From Fuerstiella sp. (GTDB lineage Bacteria; Planctomycetota; Planctomycetia; Planctomycetales; Planctomycetaceae): a stretch of DNA of 64,000 nt. The position numbers were made by a program, and so were the translations under genes. The stretch is taken from positions 1 to 64,000 of the forward strand of contig JAQWOH010000005.1 of the NCBI GenBank assembly GCA_029245955.1. The letters run 5' to 3'. The notes under the pieces are model-generated. The model saw only the letters and a list, made by a program, of their open reading frames with translations. It was not told where the DNA came from and ran no database searches. Every line of letters begins with the position of its first letter. Position 1 is the first letter of the stretch. Shown piece by piece: positions 27,961-38,675 of this stretch.

Positions 27961-30573
27961 ATGAAGCACGTTTTTCAATGGTTCTGCTGCCTGTCTTTCG
28001 TTCTGGTCGTGCACATGCCTGCTCGAGCAGAACAACCAAACGTTTTGTTCATTGCCGTTGACGACCTGCGCGTCGAACTGGGCTGTTACGGCAGTGCCCA
28101 CGTAAAGTCTCCGAACATCGACAGACTGGCCTCACACGGCACAGTGTTTGAACGAGCTTACTGCCAGCAGACAGTCTGCAATCCCTCGCGAGCTTCGATG
28201 TTGACCGGTATGCGGCCCGACACCCTGCGAATCTGGGATTTGCCCACTCACTTCCGTCAACACAACCCTGATGCCGTCACGCTGCCGCAGCTTTTCAAAA
28301 GCAACGGATATCGCGCTCAGTGTGTCGGTAAGATATTTCACAACTGGCGACAGGACAACTGGAAGGGCGACCCGACGTCATGGAGCGTGCCATCCGTGCT
28401 GCACTACAACAGCCACAGCCATGACAATCCGCTGGTCGATGGAGAGATACCGCCGAATCTGGCATCGGGCGAAGGTGGTGTCGAATGTCGCGACGTGCCG
28501 GACAGTGCGTACTTTGATGGACGCGTCGCTGAAACCGCCATCGCAGCACTTCGCAAAGCCGGACAACGAGACCAGCCATTCTTTCTGGCCGTCGGCTTCT
28601 GGAAGCCGCACACACCGTTCAACGCACCAAAGCAATACTGGGACCTCTACGACCGACAGGACGTTCCCGTACCGGTGCATGTCACACCGCCCACCGGCGT
28701 TCCCGACATTGCTTTGACGAGCGCACGTTATCGCGGTGGACCGGACTCGGAGTTACTGCGCGAGATGCACCACGGCCATCTTGCGGCCATCAGCTATCTG
28801 GACGCGCAGATCGGACGCATCTTGCACGAACTGGATGTGCAGGGCCTTTGGAAAAACACAATTGTCGTGTTCTGGTCTGATCACGGCCTGCATCTGGGCG
28901 AACACGGCCTTACCCGCAAGACCACGGCGTTCGAGCTGGATGCGCACGTACCCGTGATCATAGCGGCTCCAGGCTACAAGCCAGGACAAAGAACTGATGC
29001 CCTTGTGGAATTACTGGACATCTATCCAACTCTGGCAGACCTGTGCCAGTTGAAAGTACCGCCTGAAGTCGAAGGCGTACCATTGACACCTTTACTGATC
29101 AACCCCGACAGTAACGTCAAATTCATCGGCCTGACACAGACACCGCGGCCGAACTATCTGCGTGGCAAGCAGCCAACGATGATGGGCTATTCCATCCGCA
29201 CAAATCGTTTTCGCTACACAGAGTGGCGGGACTTCAAAACTGCCGAAGCACAGGCAAGGGAGCTCTACGATCACGAGACCGATCCGTTGGAAACGGTGAA
29301 CATCGCCGAGCATCCTGACCACAGCAGAACTATCCTTGAGTTGGCGAAGCGACTGGAGCAGACGCTCTCAAGTGAAAAATCCTCGGAGGCCGCACAGGAT
29401 TCCGAAAACCAACCGAACGTTCCTCTGTCCATACTGAATCTGCCTGATGCAGGCACGAATCCGGACGCCATCGATTATGCAGCACTGCCTGCTCTGCAGG
29501 GCGAGCACGCCATCATCAATCCAGTCAGGCCGGGACCGCACACTGCGGCATCCGACAGCATTGACATGCACCATCTGCGGCTCAACCTGCATAACTATCT
29601 TGTTCACTGCGATGACCGGTTCTGGTGTATCTGGAGCGACGGGCCAAAGATCGAAGACTGGCCGACTCAGGAAATCAAATACGCAACCAGCGATGACGGC
29701 CTGACCTGGAGTGCTGCGAAAAGCCTCACCGGCACGCCACAGGAACCGCACGCGTATATCGCTCGAGGCCTGTGGGTGCGAGACGGTCAGCTCCTGGCGT
29801 TAGCGGCTCATTACCGTGGTAAGGGAGCATTCGGAGCGCCGGACCAGAAGCAGCTCGAACTTCTGGCATACCGTTACGACAATAATCAGCATACATGGAT
29901 ACAACACGGCAAACTCTACGACAATGCGATCAACAATTTCCCTCCGCAAAAACTGTCATCAGGTGACTGGATCCTCACTCGACGAGACTCACGGTTCAAC
30001 GTCACTGTGCTGATCGGCGGCCGCAGTTCCATCGACGACTGGCAGGCATTTCCTGTTGTAAAGACAGGCGAGGTCAACGGCTTTCGCCCGGACGAACCAA
30101 TCTTCTGGCCGCTTGAGAACGGACAACTATTCGCCCTCTTCCGAGACAATGGTGGGTCGCAGCGTCTGTTCCATTCAGCGTCGGACGATGACGGACGCTC
30201 GTGGGATACACCAGTCCTGACGAATTTCCCGAATTCCAGCAGCAAGCTGTTCTCGATGCAGACAAGTCGCGGCTTCCGCATCATTGTCCTCAACGCGAAT
30301 CCGTCCGTCGGGCGCCGCGAGTTGCATCTGGCAGTCAGCGGGAACGGGAAGTCGTTTACGCGCCTCGCCCGTCTGGACATCCCGTCGCCATCATCCGTAC
30401 CGGGGGCCGTTTCACGCATTACGAAGAAATTTCAGTCCGGAATTGCGAGTCTTCAGTACCCGCACGTCATTGAGCATGACGAACATATCCTGATCGCTGT
30501 TTCTCGAGGTAAGGTGCAGACAGAAGTCTTCCGCGTCCAACTCGACGACATCGATGCCCTGCTGAAAAACTAA
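27961..30573 (+). CDS. Exported sulfatase fused to a sialidase/BNR-like beta-propeller
   Basis: The 870-residue product (signal peptide about residues 1-23) starts with an iduronate-2-sulfatase-like domain to about residue 475: '[16 protein letters not shown]' (Asp34-Asp35), formylglycine motif Cys73-N-P-S-R77, 'VGKIFHNW', '[10 protein letters not shown]' and '[12 protein letters not shown]'. After a linker, residues about 500-870 form a propeller with Asp-box-like turns ('[13 protein letters not shown]', '[14 protein letters not shown]', '[13 protein letters not shown]'), as in exo-sialidases and BNR-repeat proteins. One uninterrupted frame covers both. The gene is 12 bp after the first sulfatase and 4 bp before the third. 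The propeller may bind or cleave the sulfated sugar; its activity is unproven. Confidence 0.9.
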   Translation: MKHVFQWFCCLSFVLVVHMPARAEQPNVLFIAVDDLRVELGCYGSAHVKSPNIDRLASHGTVFERAYCQQTVCNPSRASMLTGMRPDTLRIWDLPTHFRQHNPDAVTLPQLFKSNGYRAQCVGKIFHNWRQDNWKGDPTSWSVPSVLHYNSHSHDNPLVDGEIPPNLASGEGGVECRDVPDSAYFDGRVAETAIAALRKAGQRDQPFFLAVGFWKPHTPFNAPKQYWDLYDRQDVPVPVHVTPPTGVPDIALTSARYRGGPDSELLREMHHGHLAAISYLDAQIGRILHELDVQGLWKNTIVVFWSDHGLHLGEHGLTRKTTAFELDAHVPVIIAAPGYKPGQRTDALVELLDIYPTLADLCQLKVPPEVEGVPLTPLLINPDSNVKFIGLTQTPRPNYLRGKQPTMMGYSIRTNRFRYTEWRDFKTAEAQARELYDHETDPLETVNIAEHPDHSRTILELAKRLEQTLSSEKSSEAAQDSENQPNVPLSILNLPDAGTNPDAIDYAALPALQGEHAIINPVRPGPHTAASDSIDMHHLRLNLHNYLVHCDDRFWCIWSDGPKIEDWPTQEIKYATSDDGLTWSAAKSLTGTPQEPHAYIARGLWVRDGQLLALAAHYRGKGAFGAPDQKQLELLAYRYDNNQHTWIQHGKLYDNAINNFPPQKLSSGDWILTRRDSRFNVTVLIGGRSSIDDWQAFPVVKTGEVNGFRPDEPIFWPLENGQLFALFRDNGGSQRLFHSASDDDGRSWDTPVLTNFPNSSSKLFSMQTSRGFRIIVLNANPSVGRRELHLAVSGNGKSFTRLARLDIPSPSSVPGAVSRITKKFQSGIASLQYPHVIEHDEHILIAVSRGKVQTEVFRVQLDDIDALLKN

Positions 30574-30577
30574 GCCC

Positions 30578-31984
30578 ATGCTTAAGGCCACAATACAAAA
30601 ATCACTCGCGCTGGCCGTGCTCACATTTATGGCCGTCGCAGCATACGAATCACATGCCATCGCGACCGAACGTCCAAACATCGTGTTCATCATGGCGGAC
30701 GATCTCGGCTACGGAGACCTCGGCTGTTATGGCCAACGGTTAATGGCAACGCCGCGAATCGACCGGCTTGCTTCAGAAGGCACACGATTTACCCAGGCTT
30801 ATGCCGGTGGCCCCGTCTGCACGTCATCACGCAGCGTTCTGATGACCGGCCTGCACACCGGTCACACACCGGCTCGTGACAACGTTCCTCATTATCATTC
30901 GTATCTGTATGAAAACGACGTGACCGTGGCCGAACTTCTTAACAACGCTGGTTACCTGTGCGGTGGAGTCGGCAAGTGGTCTCTGGGCGATGCGGGGACG
31001 GTCGGCCGAGCCACAAATCAGGGGTTCCACAACTGGTTCGGTTACCTGAACCAGGATCACGCTCACTATTACTTCACAGAATATCTTGACGACAACGAAG
31101 GACGCCTTGAACTTTCCGGCAATACATCTTCACGGACACATTACAGCCACGATCTGCTGACCGAACGCGCGCTGACGTTTATTCGTGAATCGCGTGAGCA
31201 CCCATTTTTTTTGTACGCCGCGTTCGCCCTGCCTCATTTTTCCGCCAGAGAAGAAGACAGCGACGGCCTCGCCGTGCCTTCAACTCAACCGTATTCAGAC
31301 CGCGACTGGGACCGGAAGTCAAAGAAGTATGCCGCGATGATACACATGCTGGACCGAGACGTGGGCCGCATCGTTGACCTGATTGACGAACTTGGACTGA
31401 CAGAAAACACGATAATTATCTTCACCAGTGACAACGGAGGACACGCGACTGTTCCAGCAAAGTTCCAAACCAGCGGGCCGCTGCGAGGCTTTAAGCGGTC
31501 ACTCACGGAAGGTGGCATCCGCGTGCCCTTCATTGCCCGCTGGCCGGGCAATGTTCCAGCCGACGTCACCAGCAAAGATGTTATCGCTTTTCAGGACATG
31601 CTGCCCACGTTCGCGGAACTCGCAGACACAGTCGTGCCCAAACACCTGAAAGTCGACGGCGTGTCGGTGATCGCAGCGTTGAAGGGTAAAGAACCGAGCC
31701 CGACCCGCCCCCCCCTGTATTGGGATTACGGGCACTGCCGAGGGAAGCAGTACGTCCAGGCCGTACGACTGGGTGACTGGAAGGGCATCCGCCACGTAAA
31801 GGCCGGTCTGATTGAACTCTACAATCTCGGTCAGGACACAGCAGAAGTCAACGATGTTGCTGTGGCGCACCCCCGAATCGTGGAACGCATCCGCATTATT
31901 ATGGATCGGGCTGTAACACCGAATGCGCGTTACCAGATTGGTACGGTCTATCGTGGCAAGCCGATATGGACCACAGCCCAGTAA
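30578..31984 (+). CDS. Exported sulfatase, third gene of the operon, variant active-site motif
   Basis: The 468-residue protein begins 4 bp after the previous stop (signal peptide about residues 1-30). It has 'IVFIMADDLGYGDLGCYG' (Asp41-Asp42), 'GKWSLGDAG', 'FTSDNGGH' and an arylsulfatase-A-like layout. The formylglycine site is Cys81-T-S-S-R85 ('PVCTSSRSVLMTG') where the family normally has C-x-P/A-x-R. The Ser at the third position may affect maturation or may be tolerated. Its place in the operon suggests it desulfates a different position of the same substrate. Confidence 0.93.
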   Translation: MLKATIQKSLALAVLTFMAVAAYESHAIATERPNIVFIMADDLGYGDLGCYGQRLMATPRIDRLASEGTRFTQAYAGGPVCTSSRSVLMTGLHTGHTPARDNVPHYHSYLYENDVTVAELLNNAGYLCGGVGKWSLGDAGTVGRATNQGFHNWFGYLNQDHAHYYFTEYLDDNEGRLELSGNTSSRTHYSHDLLTERALTFIRESREHPFFLYAAFALPHFSAREEDSDGLAVPSTQPYSDRDWDRKSKKYAAMIHMLDRDVGRIVDLIDELGLTENTIIIFTSDNGGHATVPAKFQTSGPLRGFKRSLTEGGIRVPFIARWPGNVPADVTSKDVIAFQDMLPTFAELADTVVPKHLKVDGVSVIAALKGKEPSPTRPPLYWDYGHCRGKQYVQAVRLGDWKGIRHVKAGLIELYNLGQDTAEVNDVAVAHPRIVERIRIIMDRAVTPNARYQIGTVYRGKPIWTTAQ

Positions 31985-32177
31985 ACAGGATTTATCGATC
32001 CACTCGCATCACCGGAGACAGGAACTGCAGTATCGAAGTAATACCGCAACAGCAGTAGAAGGTATCGCGTCAACAAATTAATCTGTGCTCAACGGTCGCA
32101 ATCTACGCACCTGCACACCCTCATGAAAACACCGTTCTTCCAATATTCCTTCGCAACATTCTTGTTTGGCCCTGCAC

Positions 32178-32609
32178 ATGCCCTCTAAAACTAACGCATC
32201 TCGCCGCTTTAAGAGAACGGAGTGGCAGCCAGGAATGCTCTCGAGCGTTTTGTCGAATCTGGTTGACGTCCTGCAGGCCACAGACGTACATGTCAGATTC
32301 AACGGAATGCAAACCGAGCAAACCGCCCCGGCAACCGACGACGGCCCTGATGCGGTCCATGACGTGACCAGCCTTCCTGTCGGTCAGAGAGTTCTCATCG
32401 CGCAGTACAGTCGTGAACGCGGCGATTCGGCAGACGTCAGCAACGTCGATATCCTGACCGTCGACATGCTCAGCGTTAACGTCGTTTCAGTTATTTTCGA
32501 CGCGACAACTCCGGAATATCAAATCAGCGTTCAGGCTGGCAATTCTAACATGGCGGGTGCAGCATTGGCATTGCTGAAAGAACGATTATCTCTACACGAG
32601 ATCCCCTAG
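32178..32609 (+). CDS. Hypothetical protein, 143 residues
   Basis: The ATG at 32178 gives a product with an alternating hydrophobic pattern in its second half ('QRVLIAQYSRERG', 'ILTVDMLSVNVVSVIF', 'MAGAALALLKERL'), which looks coding, and no signal peptide. I do not recognise the family. It sits between the sulfatase operon and the giant fusion gene on the same strand. It could be spurious, but neither strand has a better frame here. Confidence 0.5.
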   Translation: MPSKTNASRRFKRTEWQPGMLSSVLSNLVDVLQATDVHVRFNGMQTEQTAPATDDGPDAVHDVTSLPVGQRVLIAQYSRERGDSADVSNVDILTVDMLSVNVVSVIFDATTPEYQISVQAGNSNMAGAALALLKERLSLHEIP

Positions 32610-32842
32610 CCGTGAAATTCGAAAAGTGAACGGTCATCGCTCTGTTCCCGTACGGTAATCGTTGCAACAGTTGAAGTTACACCGTTCGCACGACCCGATG
32701 CAAAACCGCACGGCACATCGGCAAACACGTTCCGGCACTTGCCGAGCAGTGTTCTGTCAGTAGATTATCGCTACCATGATAACAGTCCGGTACACTTGGC
32801 AGTCTCTGATGCGTGCATGCTGCTCCTGAAACGAAATGTTAC

Positions 32843-35800
32843 ATGCGTCCTCTGCACTTAATTCTGTCGGTTGTCCTGCATCTGAGTATAGCGGGGGCAG
32901 TTCAATCACGGGATAATGAGGGGAGCTCATTGCGAGCGGGTTCCGCTGCTGTCGAGATCTCACCGACAACTCTGCCGGCACTGCGAAACGGCGGTTTCCT
33001 GCAGGCCAGTTCTGATCGTGTTGATGATCCACTGCATGCTCGATGTCTGGCGCTGAACGATGGCGCCCAGACAATTGCGATTGTGATCGTCGATTCGTGC
33101 ATGTTCCCGCGAACGTTATGCGACGAAATAAAACGACTGGCGACTGAGCGGACCGGCATCCCAACCGATCGCATACTGATCAGTGCGACGCACACTCATT
33201 CTGCCCCGTCGGCTGAAGACCTCTGTCTGGGATGCGGGCGCGACGAATCTTATGTGAAATTCGTCCCGGCTGGAGTAGCTCAGGCGATTGCGGATGCACA
33301 GGCAGATCTGCGGCCTGCGAAGATCGGCTGGACGGCAGTAGATGGCTCTGATTTCACCAGCTGCCGGCGCTGGATCACCCGCAGCGATCGAATGGGCAGT
33401 GATCCGTTCGGACGACGAACGGTACGAGCCATGATGCATCCGGGCTATCAGAATCTGAGCTACGTCAGTCCGGCGGGCCCCATTGATCCCTGGCTGTCCA
33501 TCCTGAGTGTGGTGTCTGCAAAGGATAACACGCCGATTTGCGTGATGGCCAATCTGTCGATGCACTATTTCGGCGCGGGCGCCGGGTTTTCCGCTGACTA
33601 CTTCGGGGAAGTTGCGCGGCTGCTGGAAGCCCGGATTGGAAAGATCAGCGGCACGCAGGCACCAGACGTTGTCGGCATCATGTCGCAGGGCACCAGCGGC
33701 GACCAGCACTGGATGGACTACAGTAAGCCACGTCGAGGAATCAATCGGCAGCAATACGCCGAAGGCGTGGCCGATCGCGTTCTTGAGGCGTGGAAGACGA
33801 TCAGACATCGACAGAACGTCCCCCTGGCGATGGCCGAAAAACGACTCACGATCAGGCGTCGGATTCCGTCAACAGAGCGACTGGAGTGGGCTGGCCCAAT
33901 CAACCGGAACCGAGGCGACATTCCACCGAGAAACCAGGTTGAAGTCTACGCGCAACAGGCCGAGTGGATTGATCAACATCCCGATACCGAAGTTGTGCTG
34001 CAGGCCGTGCGGATCGGTGAATTGGGAATCACTGCCATTCCGAACGAAGTTTTTGGAATCACGGGCTTGAAGCTAAAAAGACAGAGCCCACTGGCGGTGA
34101 CATTTAACCTGGAACTTGCCAACGGAGGTGCGGGCTACATACCGCCGCCGGAACAGCATCGGCTCGGCGGTTACACTACATGGCCTGCTCGATCGGCGGG
34201 CCTGGAAGAACAGGCAGAACCACAAATTGTCAAGACGCTTTTGCAATTGCTCGAATCGGTGTCGGAGCAACAGCGAAAAACACTGACGGATCCGGCTTCA
34301 GACTACTCAGATGCGGTGACGAACAGGAGTCCGGTCGCATACTGGCGACTGGGTGACATGTATTCGACACAGGTACGGGACGCTGCTGGCCAGAATCACG
34401 CAGAGTACAAGGGTGGTGTTGCACTTTTTCTTCCGGGGCCGGATGGATCCGGGCTCGCCACGTCCGGCTACGGAAACCGATGCGTTTACCTGGCTGGAGG
34501 ACACTTGGAGGGACATCTGCCCGAACCTGCAAAAGACTACACCGTATCCATGTGGTTCTGGAACGGCCTGCCCACGGCAGCTCGTGATGTCACCGGAACG
34601 CTGCTCCTGGTCGATGGAAACGTGCTGCAGATCGCGGGCAGGGCGGACGGCGACCAGGCGGGACGATTAGTTGTTCGAACGGAGACAGCTTCCCGGTTCG
34701 GCAGAACACCGGTTGCCACGAAAGGATGGCATCATGTCTCGATCACACGAACAGCGCAGCGGCTGCGCGTGTACCTGGACGGGCGCGGGGAACCGGAAAT
34801 CGATGCACAGACCCGGCAGGCGGACGTCTCCGAAAAGATCCTGGTTGGCAGCGAAGGAAACAGTGCAACGACGTTTGATGGTAAGATTGACGAAATCGCG
34901 GTGTTCGACCGGGCGTTTACAGCGATCGACATCGCAGACCTTTACACCGTTTCTGAAATGACACCTCCCCCTCGGCCAAAACCAACAGTGCTGCTGGGCC
35001 CGAAGCCTTCAGACGCAGATGCGTTGAAGAAGTATGCCCAGGCCGTCATGACGTCGAAGCCAATCGCCTACTGGAGACTTCATGAAAAGTCCGCACAGTC
35101 TGCTGAGGATGTAACCGGCCGATTTCCGGCAACGTACGAAGAAGGGGCATCGCCTCTTCCACCGGGAACTGCCCATTCAAATTTCACAGGCGGCCGAGTG
35201 AGGGCTGACGTACCGCAACTGGGAAACACCTACAGCATAGAACTGTGGGTCCGAAATGAGTTACCAAACAATTCGCGTCCTGTGACCTGCTACCTGTTTT
35301 CCCGCGGCATTACTGGCGCTGAAGGCGCACCTGGCGACAACCTCGGCATCGGCGGCACACACATGAACAGCGGCCGGCTGTTCGTGTTTAATGGGAATCA
35401 GCAGGATCAGTCCGTTGTCGGTATGACGCAGATAGAACCGGGCAGTTGGTCGCATGTCGTAATGGTGCGGCAGAATCAGAAGATCACGGTGTATCTGAAC
35501 GGGGATCCAAAACCCGAAATCGAAGGCGACCTGCCGATCACATGGCCAACGGAATGTGCAGACATGCTGCTGGGAGGGCGGAATGACAACTTCGCAAACC
35601 TGCAGGGGATGCTTGAAGAGATCGCAGTTTATGATCGGGTATTGACGCCCGACGAGGTGCAGGCTCATTTCGCTGCAGCGGCCGTCAAGCCGGTGGAAAA
35701 ACGTGCGGTCAGTCAGACTAATGCCACGGACACACCAAAGCCAACAGAAGTTGCCCGGGCTCTCGAGACAATCCATGTGCGGGACGGTTTTGAGGTGCAA

Positions 35801-38563
35801 CTAGTCGCCGCAGAACCACTGGTCAAGGATCCGGTCGCGATTGACTGGGGCCCCGATGGAAAGCTCTGGGTGGTGGAAATGGCCGACTACCCTCTGGGTA
35901 TCGACGGAAAAGCAAAGCCAGGTGGTCGTATTCGGTTTCTGGAAGACACGAACAATGACGGACAGTACGACAAGAGTACATTGTTCGCTGAAGGGCTGAG
36001 TTTCCCTAACGGCGTACTGACCTGGGGCAACGGAATTCTGGTCACTGCTGCACCTGACATCACGTACATGGAGGACAGCACGGGCGACGGTCAAGCCGAT
36101 GTACGCCGCATTCTGTACTCCGGATTTCTTGAAGGAAATCAGCAGTTGCGGGTCAACGGATTGCGATCGGGGCTCGACAACCGGGTCTACTGCGCCAGCG
36201 GCAGCCACCACGCTGGCTACGGTAAAGAGAACCGTATCGTTTCCCATTTAACGGGCAGAGAACATCAGATCGGGAGCCGTGACTTTTGCATTCGACCGGA
36301 CACCGGGGAGATCGACGCTCAGAGCGGACCGTCTCAATACGGCCGCAACCGGGACGACTGGGGCAACTGGTTTGGCGTACAGAACAGCCATCCCTTGTGG
36401 CACTACGTGCTGGCAGATCATAATATCCGACGCAACTCTCACTATGCACCGCCGGACCCGAAGCAACAGGTCATAACGCCTACCAATCCACCGGTTTACC
36501 CGGCCAGCAAACGGCAGAAGCGGTTTCACAGCTTCGAACAGTCGGGGCGGTTCACATCAGCATGTTCGGCAATGATCTATCGGGATGAACTGTTATTTGA
36601 ACGCGGCCCGGATCAGCACGCGTTTACCTGCGAGCCGTTTCACAATCTCGTTCAGCACAACATTATTACCAGCAACGGTGTCAGCTTTCGATCCCGTCGA
36701 GACCCGGCCGAATCAGAGCTTGACTTCTTCGCAAGTGAAGACCGCTGGTGTCGTCCCGTAATGGTAAGAACAGGGCCGGATGGAGCACTCTGGATCGTCG
36801 ACATGTATCGCTACATGATCGAGCATCCACAGTGGCTGCCGAAAACGGGGCAGGACGAACTGCGTCCATGGTACCGGTCGGGTGAGAACCGTGGACGTAT
36901 CTACCGAATCGTCCGCAGTGACCGGACCGTGCAACCAGTTGCAAAGCTTGACAGTCTTTCGCCCGAGGACCTTGTCGGAACCCTGGAGAACACCAACGGC
37001 TGGCACCGTGACACGGCCCAAAGACTAATCGTGAGGAACCGGCAGAATGCCTCCGTCGAACTGCTGCGAACGGTGGCGATTGGCAGCAAGCGGTCATTTG
37101 CCAGGCTGCACGCGATCTGGACGCTCGACGGTCTGGGCGCACTGGATCGCAGCACGCTCGAAGCTGCATTGACAGACCGTCACGCCGGCGTCCGACGAAA
37201 CGCCGTGCGGCTCGCGGCGGGCGCAGACGTTGATGTCGATAATCTGGTGCAACTGGTTGACGATCCCGATGCCAAAGTTCGACTCGAACTGGCATCGACC
37301 CTGGGAGCCTGCAACGACGAGACAGCCAGTAAGGCGCTCGCTGATTTGGCATTGAGGTCGACAGACGAACCGTACATTACTTCCGCGGTGATGAGTTCAC
37401 TGACTCCTCTCAATGCAGCAACCGTCCTGAGAAGAGTTGTAAATTCAACAGATTCGAAAAGTCAACCTCTGGTGCTCGATCTCATTAGACAGACTGTGGC
37501 CATGGGTGACGCCGACGCAATCAGCGAAGTTATCCGAATCGCGTGCACTGTCAGCAGCACAGGGGCGAATGCCTGGCGACATAACGCACTTGCGCAGACC
37601 CTGGACGGCCTGGCCAGACGTCGCTGGCGTGTCGACCGGTTGTCAGAAACTCACCGCGATCAAATCGCCATGACAATTCAGGATGCCCGTGTTGCGGCCG
37701 CAACTCAAACCCAGGCCGATGACCTTCGTAGTTCATCCGTCCAGCTGCTGGCACGCGAAGCTGATCGTTTGTCGGCTGACTTTCAGCTGATGGAACAACT
37801 GCTGGTCCCTCAGTCGCCAGTCGCCGTTCAGCGTGCCGTTGTGCAAAGGCTGGCTGAACGTTCGGAACTCGATGTCGCAGAAATTCTGTTGTCCGGCTGG
37901 CGATCGCATAGTCCGCTACTCCGAAACGAGATTCTGAGTGTACTACCGACTCGTCGACCGTGGGTCGAGTTCCTGCGACAGAAGTTGGAATCCGGAACAG
38001 TTCAAGTCTCGGAACTGAGTGCTGCGGTGCGTCAGCGTTTGCTGGTCGCAGGCGGGAATACCTCGGTGTGGAAACAGGTTTTGGCCGTCAGGTCCTCGGC
38101 AAATCGCGCCGACACTCTGCTTTCGTTCCGGCCTGCACTGACGCTGACCGGCGACCCGATGCGCGGCGCAGCTCTGTTCCGAAAACTGTGTTCGAACTGT
38201 CACAAAGTCAAAGACGAAGGCCATGAAGTGGGCCCGAACCTTGCATCGATTACGAACAAGACGAAAGAATCGCTCTTGACTTCGATTCTGGATCCGAACG
38301 TGGCCGTTGATGCAAAATACTTCAGCTATGTGGCCGTCACACAAAGCGGGCGAAGTTTTAACGGCATAATGGCCACAGAAACCGGCAGCAGTATCACCCT
38401 GCTTGCGGCCGAAGGAAAACGTCAGAGTATCCTGCGCAGCGATATTGATGAACTTCAGGCTTCCAGCAAGTCACTGATGCCGGAAGGACTGGAGAAAGAC
38501 CTGACGCCGCAGGACCTGGCAGATATGATTAGTTTCATTCGCGACAAATTTTCGTTGCACTGA
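32843..38563 (+). CDS. Giant exported protein: ceramidase-like, two LamG-like, PVC-type dehydrogenase, HEAT and cytochrome c domains
   Basis: From the ATG at 32843 (signal peptide MRPLHLILSVVLHLSIAGA) the product has 1,906 residues in one open frame. Residues about 30-450 resemble neutral/alkaline ceramidase ('RILISATHTHSAPS', 'ANLSMHYFG' as likely zinc-binding parts). About 490-705 and 740-945 are two LamG/concanavalin-like sandwiches, both starting 'PVAYWRLGD' or 'PIAYWRLHE' and ending 'GKIDEIAVFDR' or 'GMLEEIAVYDR'. About 970-1360 is the PVC-type membrane-bound-dehydrogenase propeller ('VAIDWGPDGKLWVVEMADYPLG', 'GPDGALWIVDMYRYMIEHP'). About 1370-1760 is HEAT-like, and the last 130 residues are a cytochrome c with CSNCH at about 1783-1787. 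The C-terminal half is a common planctomycete type; the added ceramidase and LamG parts are what is unusual. Confidence 0.9.
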   Translation: MRPLHLILSVVLHLSIAGAVQSRDNEGSSLRAGSAAVEISPTTLPALRNGGFLQASSDRVDDPLHARCLALNDGAQTIAIVIVDSCMFPRTLCDEIKRLATERTGIPTDRILISATHTHSAPSAEDLCLGCGRDESYVKFVPAGVAQAIADAQADLRPAKIGWTAVDGSDFTSCRRWITRSDRMGSDPFGRRTVRAMMHPGYQNLSYVSPAGPIDPWLSILSVVSAKDNTPICVMANLSMHYFGAGAGFSADYFGEVARLLEARIGKISGTQAPDVVGIMSQGTSGDQHWMDYSKPRRGINRQQYAEGVADRVLEAWKTIRHRQNVPLAMAEKRLTIRRRIPSTERLEWAGPINRNRGDIPPRNQVEVYAQQAEWIDQHPDTEVVLQAVRIGELGITAIPNEVFGITGLKLKRQSPLAVTFNLELANGGAGYIPPPEQHRLGGYTTWPARSAGLEEQAEPQIVKTLLQLLESVSEQQRKTLTDPASDYSDAVTNRSPVAYWRLGDMYSTQVRDAAGQNHAEYKGGVALFLPGPDGSGLATSGYGNRCVYLAGGHLEGHLPEPAKDYTVSMWFWNGLPTAARDVTGTLLLVDGNVLQIAGRADGDQAGRLVVRTETASRFGRTPVATKGWHHVSITRTAQRLRVYLDGRGEPEIDAQTRQADVSEKILVGSEGNSATTFDGKIDEIAVFDRAFTAIDIADLYTVSEMTPPPRPKPTVLLGPKPSDADALKKYAQAVMTSKPIAYWRLHEKSAQSAEDVTGRFPATYEEGASPLPPGTAHSNFTGGRVRADVPQLGNTYSIELWVRNELPNNSRPVTCYLFSRGITGAEGAPGDNLGIGGTHMNSGRLFVFNGNQQDQSVVGMTQIEPGSWSHVVMVRQNQKITVYLNGDPKPEIEGDLPITWPTECADMLLGGRNDNFANLQGMLEEIAVYDRVLTPDEVQAHFAAAAVKPVEKRAVSQTNATDTPKPTEVARALETIHVRDGFEVQLVAAEPLVKDPVAIDWGPDGKLWVVEMADYPLGIDGKAKPGGRIRFLEDTNNDGQYDKSTLFAEGLSFPNGVLTWGNGILVTAAPDITYMEDSTGDGQADVRRILYSGFLEGNQQLRVNGLRSGLDNRVYCASGSHHAGYGKENRIVSHLTGREHQIGSRDFCIRPDTGEIDAQSGPSQYGRNRDDWGNWFGVQNSHPLWHYVLADHNIRRNSHYAPPDPKQQVITPTNPPVYPASKRQKRFHSFEQSGRFTSACSAMIYRDELLFERGPDQHAFTCEPFHNLVQHNIITSNGVSFRSRRDPAESELDFFASEDRWCRPVMVRTGPDGALWIVDMYRYMIEHPQWLPKTGQDELRPWYRSGENRGRIYRIVRSDRTVQPVAKLDSLSPEDLVGTLENTNGWHRDTAQRLIVRNRQNASVELLRTVAIGSKRSFARLHAIWTLDGLGALDRSTLEAALTDRHAGVRRNAVRLAAGADVDVDNLVQLVDDPDAKVRLELASTLGACNDETASKALADLALRSTDEPYITSAVMSSLTPLNAATVLRRVVNSTDSKSQPLVLDLIRQTVAMGDADAISEVIRIACTVSSTGANAWRHNALAQTLDGLARRRWRVDRLSETHRDQIAMTIQDARVAAATQTQADDLRSSSVQLLAREADRLSADFQLMEQLLVPQSPVAVQRAVVQRLAERSELDVAEILLSGWRSHSPLLRNEILSVLPTRRPWVEFLRQKLESGTVQVSELSAAVRQRLLVAGGNTSVWKQVLAVRSSANRADTLLSFRPALTLTGDPMRGAALFRKLCSNCHKVKDEGHEVGPNLASITNKTKESLLTSILDPNVAVDAKYFSYVAVTQSGRSFNGIMATETGSSITLLAAEGKRQSILRSDIDELQASSKSLMPEGLEKDLTPQDLADMISFIRDKFSLH

Positions 38564-38675
38564 TCCAGCAGCCGAGAGACTTCACTGGCAAAGCACGACG
38601 TCAGAACGCATCGCGATAAACTGCATCAGGCTGCCGAAGCGGAGCATCAACGGTCTCACCGGGGACAGACGCAGT

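Noticed and set aside
33116-33808. 230-codon minus-strand frame inside the giant gene
   Set aside because: Antisense to the ceramidase-like part of the 1,906-residue protein; no independent evidence.
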